Assembly (NCBI GenBank): GCA_944390105.1
Contig: CALXOV010000039.1
Span: forward strand, 62,001-126,000
Length of the DNA: 64,000 nucleotides
DNA from: an uncultured Succinivibrionaceae bacterium
GTDB lineage: Bacteria; Pseudomonadota; Gammaproteobacteria; Enterobacterales; Succinivibrionaceae
Reading direction: 5' to 3'
Positions within the stretch are counted from its first letter, which is position 1, and every line of letters starts with the position of its first letter. The notes under the pieces were generated by a model. The model made no database searches and was not told where the DNA came from. It saw nothing but the letters and a program-made list of their open reading frames with translations. The translations under genes were made by a program, and so were the position numbers. This document shows, piece after piece, positions 1 through 8,693 of this stretch.

Positions 1-170
1 GCGCAGACGTTAAGTCAGTTTTGCTGAGCTAAATTGCCTTGCCGCCCATGCGGCCTGGCGATTATGTTGCTGCCGTTTTCAGGGGCCATACAGCGTTATG
101 CTGCATGACCTCTTTTGATGGCAGTATGTCTGTTTCCCGATTGCCCAAAGAATCAAGAGCAGTTTATATG

Positions 171-192
171 GCAGCTCCTTAACTGGAGCTGC
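171..192. other. stem-loop upstream of the glycyl-radical gene
   Basis: Perfect 8-bp inverted repeat GCAGCTCC / GGAGCTGC with a 6-nt loop. No T-run follows, so it is not an obvious terminator. The rest of 1-257 holds no ORF that I can support. It may contain the end of an upstream gene. Confidence 0.45.
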
Positions 193-257
193 AACCGCCG
201 CCGCGCTTGAAAGCCGAGCCCGGCGGGGTTACAGTTTCAGCATTTTAGGAGATTGCC

Positions 258-485
258 ATGACTTACTATAATCATTTGTACGTTGATCCGAAAACCGGCT
301 TAGTTGGTGAAGGCGTTAAGTTTGAGCGTGTCAGAAGGATCACCGGCTATTTAGTCGGAACCCTGGACCGTTTCAATAACGCCAAAAAAGCAGAGGTTGA
401 AGATCGAGTGAAACATCTGCATGTGAGCAAGCCGCAGCCGCCTATTGAACAGCCGGTGCCGCAGCTTCATGAACATGCAGCTTAA
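258..485 (+). CDS. stand-alone glycyl-radical domain of anaerobic ribonucleotide reductase (NrdD C-terminus-like)
   Basis: A 75-aa protein whose middle (residues about 25-50) matches the extreme C-terminus of class III ribonucleotide reductase: an RR-x-x-GYL block, then FN-A-K, EV and RVKHL. In E. coli NrdD the Gly of RRVCGYL is the radical-bearing glycine (family knowledge). Here the motif is RRITGYL. The zinc-binding cysteines that precede the loop in NrdD are absent. A clear ribosome site (AGGAG, 247-251) lies 6 nt before the ATG, and a terminator follows, so it is an expressed unit rather than a random fragment. It could be the small half of a split NrdD whose large half lies left of the window, or a spare radical domain analogous to YfiD/GrcA for pyruvate formate-lyase. 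The C-terminal 20 residues are Pro/Gln/His-rich. Probably host DNA outside the mobile element. Confidence 0.7.
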   Translation: MTYYNHLYVDPKTGLVGEGVKFERVRRITGYLVGTLDRFNNAKKAEVEDRVKHLHVSKPQPPIEQPVPQLHEHAA

Positions 486-496
486 TCTTTTTATAC

Positions 497-530
497 AGGC
501 GTTTTACTTTATGTAGAGCGCCTTTTTTTT
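497..530 (+). terminator. rho-independent terminator
   Basis: AGGCG / CGCCT stem closed by a 17-nt loop and followed by eight T residues, just after the stop of the glycyl-radical gene. The stem is short but the T-run is strong. Confidence 0.6.
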
Positions 531-680
531 ATTTCCGCAAGCGCCACCGGAAGCTCTGCACATAGATCATCGAATGGCAGTTCTTTGCCTGTGTCATAAA
601 ATTTATTTGCTCATACAGTTGTCATTTTAACTCCGGTGTCTTAATATCAACAATAGTGATGTTTTTTAGGTAAGAATATA

Positions 681-1064
681 ATGGTAGAACTGCAAGCTGA
701 AGACATATTGCGCATAGCCGGATTCATGGGATGCGACCAAGCTGAATTTGCCGCTAAGCTAGGGATTTCCAAAGCCTATATGTCACGCATTATTAACGGC
801 AAAGATCCTTTGACTTCTTCTATTGTTGACAAAACTATGCGGCTGGTGGAGCAGTTTATCAAAGACCATCCGGAAGACAAGATCACGCAGACTATATGCG
901 ATCTCAGCTATAAGAATATGCCTAAAGAAAAAACCTTGTCCATGAGATGGCTGCGCAGACTGTGGGCTGACTATACAGAGGAAGATCTCAAGATTTTAAG
1001 CCAGCGCCGCAGAAGCTATGTGCATGAGATGAATAAGGCAAAGCAAAAGACAGAGGCATCTTAA
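681..1064 (+). CDS. HTH (XRE-like) regulator next to the type III R-M genes
   Basis: A 127-aa protein with a helix-turn-helix at about residues 19-42 (QAEFAAKLGIS followed by YMSRIINGKDPL), the usual pattern of Cro/C1-type DNA-binding domains. The C-terminal half is basic and has no domain I recognise. It sits 25 bp upstream of the Mod gene in the same orientation, so it is a plausible control protein for the restriction-modification operon. That role is inferred from position only. The start is supported by TTTAGG upstream. The segment 531-680 holds its promoter region but I see no convincing -35/-10 pair. Confidence 0.75.
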   Translation: MVELQAEDILRIAGFMGCDQAEFAAKLGISKAYMSRIINGKDPLTSSIVDKTMRLVEQFIKDHPEDKITQTICDLSYKNMPKEKTLSMRWLRRLWADYTEEDLKILSQRRRSYVHEMNKAKQKTEAS

Positions 1065-1089
1065 CCATTAGCAGTTAAGGAAAAACTAT

Positions 1090-3303
1090 ATGTCAGCATT
1101 AAATGATTTAGTAAAACAAATAGCAAATCCAGAATTGCGAAACAAGATACAAGATGAAATTTCAAAGCTGGTAAAGCAGAAGAAATTTGGTTTAGTTTTT
1201 GAAGAACATCTTCCTGAAACCACAGTGCTGTATGACATACCGGTAAAAGCAGGTGCCTACGTTAGTCTTAAATCTAAATCAAGCTCTATGCTCTATAAGG
1301 TACTTCAGATTGTAGAAGATAAAGCAAAATGCGCCGATACCGTGGAGGGGGGAATACATGAGTTTAGTGTTAGTGAGCTTGTCACTACAGCAAAGCTTGG
1401 TGAACCAATTTACCCATATTTAAAGAAAATCGACGAGTGCTGCAATGCTCCTGACAGTCCTTTGTGGCACACCTTAATAGAAGCAGAAAACTATCATGCA
1501 CTGCAGCTTTTAGTATATCTATATTCAGGAAAAGTTGATTGCATCTATATAGACCCGCCTTATAACACAGGAGCAAAGGACTGGAAGTACAACAACGATT
1601 ATGTTGACAGCAATGATGCCTATCGGCATAGCAAATGGCTGTCCATGATGAAAAGAAGATTGGAACTTGCTAAAAAACTATTAAATCCGAAAGATTCAGT
1701 TCTTATTATAACCATTGATGAAAAAGAATATTTGCACTTAGGATGCTTAATAGAAGATCTTTTTGCGAGTGCAAATATTCAAATGGTAAGTACCTGTATT
1801 AATCCCAAGGGATCTCCTAGGACAAATGCATTTTATAGAACAGATGAATACATTTATTTTATAAAAATAGGAGATTCTGCGCCTGTCCCCCTTCCCTTAA
1901 ACAATGAATGGCTGGGAAACATAGCTAATACCAATAAAGGTAAACCACAATGGGCCACACTTTTAAGAGGTGGAACTAATAGCTATAGAAAAGATAGACC
2001 AAATATGTTCTATCCAATTTACGTAACAAAAGACGGCAATTATGCTGGTGTAGGAGATCCATTACCTATTGATGTTCAGAGACAAACAGTATCCCAAAGC
2101 AATAACAATATAATAACTGTATGGCCTTTACATGATGACCTCACAGAAGGCCGCTGGCAAGTTAGCAAAGATACATTTGTTGAACTTCAAAAAAATCATT
2201 TTGTGAAATTAGGTAAACCTAGTAAAAAGGGTGTTGCGATATACTATTTAAAAGAAGGAGAAAGAATAAAAGTTAAAAATGGATCTTATTCAATTAAAGA
2301 AATTGATCCTAAAGATAACTCATATATTCTTGATAATGCGGATTACAAGCCATTGTATGTACCATCAACACAATGGCAGATACGTTCTCATAATGCCAGT
2401 TCCTACGGAAGCAGCCTTCTTAATGCATTTTTTGGAAAAAAAATATTTTCATTTCCAAAGTCATTGTATGCAGTTAAAGATGCACTAAACTTTTTTGTTG
2501 CAAATAAACCCAATGCTCTGATTTTAGATTTCTTTGCTGGTTCAGGCACTACACAACATGCAGTAGAGTTGTTAAATTACGAAGATAATGGCCATCGTAG
2601 ATGTATTAGTGTAACAAATAATGAAATTTCTGATGATGAATCAAAAATATTTAAAAAAAATGGTGTCAAACAAGGAGATCCAGAATGGGAATCACACGGT
2701 ATTGCAAGATATGTTACTTGGCCGCGTATCTGCTCCTCAATAAAAGGAGTTGATGTTAATAGAGAGCCTTTGAAAGGCGAATATGGCTGTGATATTGACG
2801 CTTATCAAGAATATGAAGGAGAAATTATTGATCCTGATACAGATAAAAAAATAAGAAAGAAATTTTATCAGAAGATAAAGCAGCCCGCATATCCTAAATT
2901 ATCAGCTCTTAAATTGAGTGAAGGATTTAAAACAAACGCAGTATTCTTTAAATTAGGATTTCTGGATAAAAATCAGGTTGCACTTGGACAGCAATTACAG
3001 CAGTTAACTTCTATTCTTTGGCTCAAAGCTGGAGCAATAGGTAATTGTCCTGAAATAGAAAATCCTAATCAAGATTTTATTATCTTCCCTAAAAATAAGT
3101 TTGCTGTTTTAATTAAAGAAAAATCGTTTCCTGAATTTATAAATGAATTAAATAACACTTCTGAAATTACCACTGTTTATATTGTGACTGATTCACAATC
3201 AGGATATAAGGAAATGATTTCTCATTTACCTGCTTTTATAACTAACTCATATCAGTTATACAGCGATTATCTTGATAACTTCCGTATCATCTCAGGGAGA
3301 TAA
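1090..3303 (+). CDS. mod: type III restriction-modification methyltransferase (Mod)
   Basis: A 737-aa DNA N6-adenine methyltransferase. The catalytic motif DPPY (residues 155-158) comes before the SAM-binding FAGSG (482-486). That order marks the beta class found in type III Mod subunits. Between them lies a long target-recognition region (about 190-450). The stretch after DPPY (SKWLSMMKRRLELAKKLL) is typical of Mod proteins. Mod methylates one strand of an asymmetric site and gives the specificity of the Mod-Res complex. The res gene starts 3 bp after the stop, so the two are co-transcribed and probably translationally coupled. The pair is more AT-rich than the transfer genes, consistent with acquired cargo. 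AAGGA precedes the ATG. Length is within the family range. Confidence 0.93.
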   Translation: MSALNDLVKQIANPELRNKIQDEISKLVKQKKFGLVFEEHLPETTVLYDIPVKAGAYVSLKSKSSSMLYKVLQIVEDKAKCADTVEGGIHEFSVSELVTTAKLGEPIYPYLKKIDECCNAPDSPLWHTLIEAENYHALQLLVYLYSGKVDCIYIDPPYNTGAKDWKYNNDYVDSNDAYRHSKWLSMMKRRLELAKKLLNPKDSVLIITIDEKEYLHLGCLIEDLFASANIQMVSTCINPKGSPRTNAFYRTDEYIYFIKIGDSAPVPLPLNNEWLGNIANTNKGKPQWATLLRGGTNSYRKDRPNMFYPIYVTKDGNYAGVGDPLPIDVQRQTVSQSNNNIITVWPLHDDLTEGRWQVSKDTFVELQKNHFVKLGKPSKKGVAIYYLKEGERIKVKNGSYSIKEIDPKDNSYILDNADYKPLYVPSTQWQIRSHNASSYGSSLLNAFFGKKIFSFPKSLYAVKDALNFFVANKPNALILDFFAGSGTTQHAVELLNYEDNGHRRCISVTNNEISDDESKIFKKNGVKQGDPEWESHGIARYVTWPRICSSIKGVDVNREPLKGEYGCDIDAYQEYEGEIIDPDTDKKIRKKFYQKIKQPAYPKLSALKLSEGFKTNAVFFKLGFLDKNQVALGQQLQQLTSILWLKAGAIGNCPEIENPNQDFIIFPKNKFAVLIKEKSFPEFINELNNTSEITTVYIVTDSQSGYKEMISHLPAFITNSYQLYSDYLDNFRIISGR

Positions 3304-3305
3304 AA

Positions 3306-6227
3306 ATGAAAACCACTCTCTTTAGCTTTCAAGAAAAAGCTTTACATGAACTTATAATCAAACTGGATGATGCGAACGCTAGTTATAAAAGAACACATGC
3401 GCCACAAGTAATCTCATTTACAGCCCCAACAGGTGCCGGCAAGACCATTATCATAGCGTCTTTAATAGAAAACGTGTTTTTTGGATATGATACTTTTCCT
3501 GAGCAGCAAGATGCCATTTTCGTATGGCTTTCCGATTCACCTCAATTAAACGAGCAATCGAAAAATAAGATTGAGTTTAAGACCGATAAGCTGCGCTATG
3601 GGCAATGTATTACCATCAGTGACGAATCTTTTGATAAAGAAATGCTTGATGATGGTTTTGTGTACTTCCTGAATACGCAAAAACTGGGTAAAAGCTCTAA
3701 TCTCGTTAAACACAGCGACGCCAGACAGTACACAATATGGGAAACATTAGCGAATACTGTGAAGGAAAAAGGAGATCGTTTATATTTCATCATTGACGAA
3801 GCTCATAGGGGTATGCAAGGAAAAGATGCTGCCAAAGCAACCAGCATTATGCAGAAGTTCATTAAGGGCAGTCCTGAAGATCAGCTGCCGATTATGCCTG
3901 TAGTTCTAGGAATGTCAGCTACTTCACAGAGATTTGATACTTTAGTTCAAGGCACCACATCCACTGTTCATAAAGTCGTTATAAAGCCGAATGAAGTAAG
4001 AGCATCTGGGCTGCTGAAAGATCGAATTGTCATTGTGTATCCAGAGGAGCAGCATAATGCCGACATTGCTGTTCTGCAGGCTGCCTCCGATGAATGGAAA
4101 TCTAAATGGGACCATTGGGAGCAGTATTGTAAGGAGCAGCATTATGCTAATGTAAATCCTGTGTTTGTTATTCAGGTTTTAAATGGTAATGGAGAAAACC
4201 TCACAGAAAGCCCTTTAGATACAATTTTGCAAAATATTGAAGAACGCACTAATTTCAAATTTACGAAAGGAGAAGTGGTACATACCTTCGGGCAAACAAC
4301 AAGTGATATTAATGTAAACGGTTTGGAGATCCCTTATGAAGAGCCGTCGCGTATTTCGGAAAACCGCAAGATAAAGGTTGTCTTATTCAAAGAAAATCTT
4401 ACTACGGGCTGGGACTGTCCGCGCGCTGAAACAATGCTTTCATATAAACATGCAAAAGATATAACCTATATCGCTCAGCTGCTTGGACGTATGATTAGAA
4501 CACCTTTGCAAATGCGCATCCAAGTTGATGAAACTTTAAATGATGTGCATCTTTATCTGCCTTATTTTGATGCTGATACAGTAAAAGAAGTAGTAGATGA
4601 ATTGATAAATACTGAAGGTGCAGAACTGCCGACAGATATAACAAAAGAAGCTGCCGGACACAGCAGTTATGCAACTCTTACCATTAAGCCGCGTCCGGTT
4701 TCTCAGGCGCAAGAAAACACCCAGCCATTATATGAACAGATACCGACAAATAATTATGCCCGAGCTAAGTCCGCAGTATCTTTTTCAAACAATTTAGAAA
4801 ATAACAATAATACTCAAAGCTTTGCAGACGCACAGATAAATAATAATGAAGGCAATCATAATATATCGGAACGCCAAGCCAATTTATATGGCGGAAATAT
4901 ACAATTTGATACCAACGAAAGTAATTCTCCTTCATTGAATAATAAAAGCTTTGAGAAGTTTTTCTTAGATGGAGAATTAAGAACGCAAACTCATAATAAT
5001 GTTCTTAACGAGTCTTCAAGAAAGATACAGTCTGATTTATATAATTCAAAGATAGACAGGGAAGCTGTTGTCAAATTCATTAATGACAGTTCACTGCCTA
5101 CATATAACATCAGAAAAGTGAAAATTAAAAATTATCTGACTTCACTCTATGATCTTACGCGCTTATTAACACATACTGGAATAGAGCCTAATGCTCATGA
5201 TCAGGTATTAGAAGATATAGTCAATCTTATAAGAGAATATTGCGAAGAACTGCGAACCAAAGATAAGTATAAAGAACTGTCAAAGAATATAAAACTGCTT
5301 AAACTTTCAAAGCAGAGTTTTGATATTTTTGGAGAACAGATAGTTCAAGAAAGCAACTACGATCTGCTTGTTACTGATGCCGATATAGACAGACAGTTCT
5401 ATCAAGCTGAGAATATTCTGGGTAAAGAAGGAGCGGCTAATTACTATCTCAAGAAATTTAACACTGACGGCCATGACGGTTATATAGATGCGCAGATTGA
5501 TGTGATCTTATTTGCAAGTGATAAAGACTGCATGAATAAACTGCAGTCATACGCAGAATCAAAGTTTAAAGCTGCTAAGGATAAGTATCGTCGAGCTGTC
5601 ACTGCTTCTAATAATGAAAAGATCATCAGCCGCTATAACAGTATTATTGCAGATGGTGACACGGTTAGTGATTTAATCTTCAGACTCCCTGAAACTATAC
5701 AAGTCCCGGCTGATAAAGATGGTACTCCTTATTCTGATCACTTGTTTGTCGATGCTGCTTCCGGTACGGCTGCTATTAAATTAAACGGGTGGGAGCAGGG
5801 CGTTATAGCTGAAGAACAGCATAAAGAAAGTTTTGTCTGTTGGCTGAGAAACTGGGTAAGACGCTCCTGGTCTTTATGTATTCCTTATCAGGTTAATAAT
5901 GAGATTAAAGGCTTTTACCCTGACTTTATCATTATTTCCAAGGATGAATACGGTTATCGGATTGATATTTTAGAGCCTCATGGAGACGGCTTTGCTGATA
6001 ATTTTGCCAAAGCGCAAGCATTAGCAAAATATGCTCAAGAGGCGCTTAAGGTCAGCACTGCGATCGGACGCATACAGCTTATAAGAGAGCTTGCAGATAA
6101 AAACGGAAATAAGCGCTTTAAGCGTTTAGACATGACCGACAGTGTTGTAAGAGAGAGAACCTTAAAAGCCATGAGTACTGACGATATTGATCAGCTGTTT
6201 ATTGATAAGGGATTCTTCGACGACTAG
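3306..6227 (+). CDS. res: type III restriction enzyme helicase/nuclease subunit (Res)
   Basis: A 973-aa superfamily 2 ATPase with C-terminal nuclease. Walker A is TAPTGAGKT (39-47), the DEAH box is at 164-167, and a QLLGRMIRT helicase motif lies near residue 395. A low-complexity Asn-rich stretch follows (about 475-550). The C-terminal nuclease-like block has PD at 872-873 and D887/E890, but the usual E-x-K lysine is replaced by EPH (890-892). Variants of this kind exist in Res-like families as I recall, so loss of cleavage should not be assumed. Res cuts after ATP-driven communication between two Mod-bound sites. GGGAG lies just before the ATG. A stem-loop terminator follows. Confidence 0.92.
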   Translation: MKTTLFSFQEKALHELIIKLDDANASYKRTHAPQVISFTAPTGAGKTIIIASLIENVFFGYDTFPEQQDAIFVWLSDSPQLNEQSKNKIEFKTDKLRYGQCITISDESFDKEMLDDGFVYFLNTQKLGKSSNLVKHSDARQYTIWETLANTVKEKGDRLYFIIDEAHRGMQGKDAAKATSIMQKFIKGSPEDQLPIMPVVLGMSATSQRFDTLVQGTTSTVHKVVIKPNEVRASGLLKDRIVIVYPEEQHNADIAVLQAASDEWKSKWDHWEQYCKEQHYANVNPVFVIQVLNGNGENLTESPLDTILQNIEERTNFKFTKGEVVHTFGQTTSDINVNGLEIPYEEPSRISENRKIKVVLFKENLTTGWDCPRAETMLSYKHAKDITYIAQLLGRMIRTPLQMRIQVDETLNDVHLYLPYFDADTVKEVVDELINTEGAELPTDITKEAAGHSSYATLTIKPRPVSQAQENTQPLYEQIPTNNYARAKSAVSFSNNLENNNNTQSFADAQINNNEGNHNISERQANLYGGNIQFDTNESNSPSLNNKSFEKFFLDGELRTQTHNNVLNESSRKIQSDLYNSKIDREAVVKFINDSSLPTYNIRKVKIKNYLTSLYDLTRLLTHTGIEPNAHDQVLEDIVNLIREYCEELRTKDKYKELSKNIKLLKLSKQSFDIFGEQIVQESNYDLLVTDADIDRQFYQAENILGKEGAANYYLKKFNTDGHDGYIDAQIDVILFASDKDCMNKLQSYAESKFKAAKDKYRRAVTASNNEKIISRYNSIIADGDTVSDLIFRLPETIQVPADKDGTPYSDHLFVDAASGTAAIKLNGWEQGVIAEEQHKESFVCWLRNWVRRSWSLCIPYQVNNEIKGFYPDFIIISKDEYGYRIDILEPHGDGFADNFAKAQALAKYAQEALKVSTAIGRIQLIRELADKNGNKRFKRLDMTDSVVRERTLKAMSTDDIDQLFIDKGFFDD

Positions 6228-6266
6228 ATTATGGCAGTAAAACCGTATAAAACTTAGATACAGCAT

Positions 6267-6306
6267 CTCAGTTTATTTAAATGCTTATTTAAGTAAACTG
6301 AGTTTT
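6267..6306 (+). terminator. terminator after res
   Basis: Perfect 9-bp stem CTCAGTTTA / TAAACTGAG with an AT-rich loop, followed by TTTT. It closes the restriction-modification operon. Confidence 0.6.
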
Positions 6307-6440
6307 ACGGATTTGGAAAAGCAGGGTGGTTATAGCCGTAGATGCGCTCAAATCCAGTGTATTAACGAAAACGTTAAAAAGATTATAAAAATGTTTATTG
6401 CAAAATAAATGCTTTAAATTTAATCCGGTTGCGAGTATGC

Positions 6441-6454
6441 TGTATATAATTACA
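6441..6454 (+). promoter_or_regulatory. -10 box inside a palindrome, probable HigA operator
   Basis: TATAAT (6445-6450) is framed by TGTA and TACA, giving a near-palindrome over the -10 of the toxin-antitoxin operon. Toxin-antitoxin operons of this family are usually repressed by the antitoxin at such a site. No good -35 is visible. Confidence 0.45.
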
Positions 6455-6471
6455 GAAAGAGAAACCGTGTC

Positions 6472-6771
6472 ATGATCGTCAGCTTCCGTCACAAAGGGCT
6501 TGAAGAACTTTACAACAAGGGAAAGACTAGAAAAATCGATCAGAAATTCTGGCCGAAACTAAAGATAATGTTTGAGACTCTTACAAGACTCGAAAGTGAA
6601 GAAGCCATTATGGCTCACCCAGCTTGGGCTCCCCATAAACTTCATGGTTATAACCCGAAAGGACAGCCTGTTTCAGAACACTGGTCGCTTAAGGTTTCCG
6701 GTAACTGGCGGCTGACGTATCTGTACAATAACGGTAATATTGAGCTGACTGATTTCATGAACTATCACTGA
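6472..6771 (+). CDS. higB: HigB-type toxin (RelE/ParE superfamily)
   Basis: A 99-aa protein starting with SFRHKGLEELYNKGK and ending in a typical HigB core (LKVSGNWRLTYLY..ITDFMNYH-like). HigB toxins are ribosome-dependent mRNA interferases and the toxin gene precedes its antitoxin gene, as here. The partner gene begins 12 bp downstream. The protein closely resembles the second HigB at 39874, so the element carries two related modules. The start ATG sits 21 bp after the -10 hexamer; AGAGAAA is a modest ribosome site. Confidence 0.88.
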   Translation: MIVSFRHKGLEELYNKGKTRKIDQKFWPKLKIMFETLTRLESEEAIMAHPAWAPHKLHGYNPKGQPVSEHWSLKVSGNWRLTYLYNNGNIELTDFMNYH

Positions 6772-6783
6772 GAGGTATTGGAT

Positions 6784-7110
6784 ATGCCGATGTATGATCC
6801 TCCGCATCCGGGTGGCGTGCTTGAGTCATGCTTCATTGATGAAAAAGCCATAGAGGATGCCATTGAAACAACAGGGATCCCGCGCGATGTCTTCTGGGGC
6901 ATTATTCACGGGACACACAATATTACTCCTGAAATTGCGTTCATGCTGACAAAAGCCATACCGCTTCACAGTCCGTCTTTCTGGATAGATATTCAGGCTG
7001 ACTATGACAAGTGGCAGGCAGCGCATAATATAAGCTGGCAGGAAAAAGTACAGAAGAAGTTCGGAAATCACAAAACAGCTGTTTCTTCTGGAAATATGTC
7101 TCCCGCATGA
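6784..7110 (+). CDS. higA: HigA-type antitoxin
   Basis: A 108-aa protein beginning MPMYDPPHPGG, the signature N-terminus of HigA/VapI-type antitoxins. The HTH region is divergent: the usual glutamine-rich helix is replaced by EDAIETTGIPRDVF. TPEIAFMLTKA and WIDIQADYD are family features. I chose the ATG at 6784 because AGAGG (6772-6776) is 7 nt away; a TTG at 6778 is the alternative. It neutralises the HigB made from the gene just upstream and probably represses the operon. Confidence 0.83.
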   Translation: MPMYDPPHPGGVLESCFIDEKAIEDAIETTGIPRDVFWGIIHGTHNITPEIAFMLTKAIPLHSPSFWIDIQADYDKWQAAHNISWQEKVQKKFGNHKTAVSSGNMSPA

Positions 7111-7135
7111 TCGGAGATCTAAAAAAGGAAACGAG

Positions 7136-7363
7136 ATGCGTCTGTCAGTTTCGGAACAGCTCAGGCTGATTTTCTTCAGAACAGGTATCAAAATTGGGGA
7201 CGTCGCCAGAGCAGTTGGCATGTCCCCGCAGTCTTTCAGCGCCAAGCTGCGCCGTAATTCATTCAGTTATGATGAACTTGAAAAAATCGGTGAGTTTACA
7301 GGGTGCCGCTTTGTGCAGTACTTTGAGATGCCGGATGGCGAAAAGATAGGCTCGGCAGTGTAG
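7136..7363 (+). CDS. small HTH protein
   Basis: A 75-aa protein almost wholly made of one XRE-type helix-turn-helix (IKIGDVARAVGMSPQSFSAKLRRNSF). GGAAACGAG precedes the ATG. It lies 25 bp after higA in the same orientation and could be a third gene of that operon. Small proteins of this type act as repressors. The target here is unknown. Confidence 0.68.
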   Translation: MRLSVSEQLRLIFFRTGIKIGDVARAVGMSPQSFSAKLRRNSFSYDELEKIGEFTGCRFVQYFEMPDGEKIGSAV

Positions 7364-7460
7364 GTGTAAGGTAAGCATCCTGCTGCAAGAAAGAATTTAT
7401 AAATAAACAGCAAACACTCTCCGGCTTTGAAATATATTCTTGAAAGAGTCTTGAATTTTA

Positions 7461-7475
7461 GTCCAGAGTCTTGAC
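7461..7475 (+). repeat. dispersed 15-bp site, copy 1
   Basis: GTCCAGAGTCTTGAC, one mismatch from the perfect palindrome GTCCAGAGTCTGGAC found elsewhere in the window. Confidence 0.8.
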
Positions 7476-7569
7476 TAATAAATGATGCTGCTGCATCTGC
7501 GGTTTTAATCAATCCGGCAGCGCTGAACGTAAACACCAAAAATTACAAATTCCTGCCGTCAGACTTCTT

Positions 7570-7584
7570 GTCCAGAGTCTTGAC
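7570..7584 (+). repeat. dispersed 15-bp site, copy 2
   Basis: GTCCAGAGTCTTGAC again, 109 bp after copy 1. A degenerate third copy (GTCCACAGTTCTTGAT) follows at 7590-7605. Confidence 0.8.
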
Positions 7585-7694
7585 AAAAAGTCCACAGTTC
7601 TTGATAAATTTTAAAGTACTGTAAAACTATCATTCATTTTGATTCTCTAAAAATCGAACCAAATTCTTTAATACTAGGCACGTATTTTGTTTGT

Positions 7695-7737
7695 TGCCCC
7701 AACTTATACCCTTTATTTATGTATGCCTTCATAAGAT
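7695..7737 (+). promoter_or_regulatory. activator box and -10 upstream of the 7773 gene
   Basis: TGCCCC (7695-7700), then 31 bp, then TAAGAT (7732-7737). Same layout as the transfer promoters; the -10 is the weakest of the set. Confidence 0.6.
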
Positions 7738-7772
7738 TAATTGATTTTTTGGCATAAGCAGGGGGCAGGAAC

Positions 7773-8612
7773 ATGTCAAATATTCCTACGGAAGCATTGT
7801 TTGCAAGTGATTATTTAAAATTGGATCGGCAATATACAGATGCTATTATTTCCCGCACAAAAACTCTTAATATAGCTGAAGATTTTTTAATACGTGCATT
7901 AGCATATGCTGAATCTAAGGACGAGATTCCGTATGAATTATGCAAGTTTATCAATGATCTTACTGTTTTTGCGAAAAATCTTAGCTGTGAAATTTCTTTT
8001 GCTCCGCATATAACGTATCTGCTGAAAAATATAAAGGGCGTGCTTAGTCAGATGCAGAAATCTTCACATAATAATAAACTTTCATCTGAAATAGTAAATC
8101 AAATCAATATGTTAATAAAGCGCTTAGGGCTTTTAATCGCAAAATCTCGGCACTCCGTCAGCGTCACTGAAGGGAGACGGGATCTGGCTTTTAACTATCT
8201 GCTGGCGTCAGAAAGTTTTTCATTTGGCTGGCAAATTAAATCTGCAGATAATTTAGAATCATTGGATACGGCTTTCTATGCAGCTTGGCGCATTGATAAG
8301 CACCGAGCTAAAGCATCACTCAAAAACCTTCTGCAGATAAAAGTTATGCCGATGGAAATCTCTTGGCTTTATCTGGCATCCAGCAGTCTTATTTATTTTT
8401 TAAGGCACCGTATTAGACTTGACGATCTTCATTTCCGCTTTTCTAAAACGGCCAGAGCAATCATAGATTTAAATATTCTGACACCTCAGCATGGCGCAGT
8501 ATTTGAGCTGACAAAAAAGATCGGTAATAACGAAGTCTGCTTAATCCCTTATGATCAATTAAGCGGCAAGCAGCTTAGCAGTTATCAGAACTCTCTTAAA
8601 CTTTTACACTGA
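7773..8612 (+). CDS. unknown 279-aa protein under the transfer-type promoter
   Basis: I do not recognise this family. The protein is helical, lacks a signal peptide and has no clear membrane segment. Weakly basic stretches (KHRAKASLK, RHRIRLDDLHFR) suggest nucleic-acid or protein contact, but this is guesswork. Its promoter carries the same TGCCCC-N31 arrangement as traI and traD, so it is likely expressed with the transfer genes. The upstream noncoding region with repeated palindromes makes a role in DNA processing worth testing. A terminator follows its stop. Confidence 0.75.
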   Translation: MSNIPTEALFASDYLKLDRQYTDAIISRTKTLNIAEDFLIRALAYAESKDEIPYELCKFINDLTVFAKNLSCEISFAPHITYLLKNIKGVLSQMQKSSHNNKLSSEIVNQINMLIKRLGLLIAKSRHSVSVTEGRRDLAFNYLLASESFSFGWQIKSADNLESLDTAFYAAWRIDKHRAKASLKNLLQIKVMPMEISWLYLASSSLIYFLRHRIRLDDLHFRFSKTARAIIDLNILTPQHGAVFELTKKIGNNEVCLIPYDQLSGKQLSSYQNSLKLLH

Positions 8613-8619
8613 CTAAAAT

Positions 8620-8649
8620 GCGGACTTCTTGGTAAGTCTGCTGCTTTTT
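8620..8649 (+). terminator. terminator after the 7773 gene
   Basis: GCGGACTT / AAGTCTGC stem (one G-U pair) followed within 4 nt by TTTTT. Confidence 0.6.
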
Positions 8650-8662
8650 ATTCTAAAATAGT

Positions 8663-8677
8663 AACGGTAATACCGTT
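8663..8677. promoter_or_regulatory. 15-bp palindrome upstream of the recombinase
   Basis: AACGGTAATACCGTT: 7-bp arms around a single centre base, 16 bp before the recombinase ATG. A likely operator, or possibly a recombinase binding site. Confidence 0.5.
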
Positions 8678-8693
8678 AACTTTAGGAAGAATT

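Larger units (their letters stand above)
7364..7694. other. 331-bp intergenic region with repeated palindromic sites
   Basis: No gene is visible. The region holds two copies of GTCCAGAGTCTTGAC (7461-7475 and 7570-7584) plus two degenerate copies near 7444 and 7590. It is AT-rich. A cis-acting site such as an origin of transfer, partition site or operator cluster is possible, but nothing in the sequence decides this. Confidence 0.5.

Noticed and set aside
142..184. TGCCCA near the left end as an activator box
   Set aside because: The hexamer 31 bp later is TTAACT, a poor -10, and no transfer-type gene follows.
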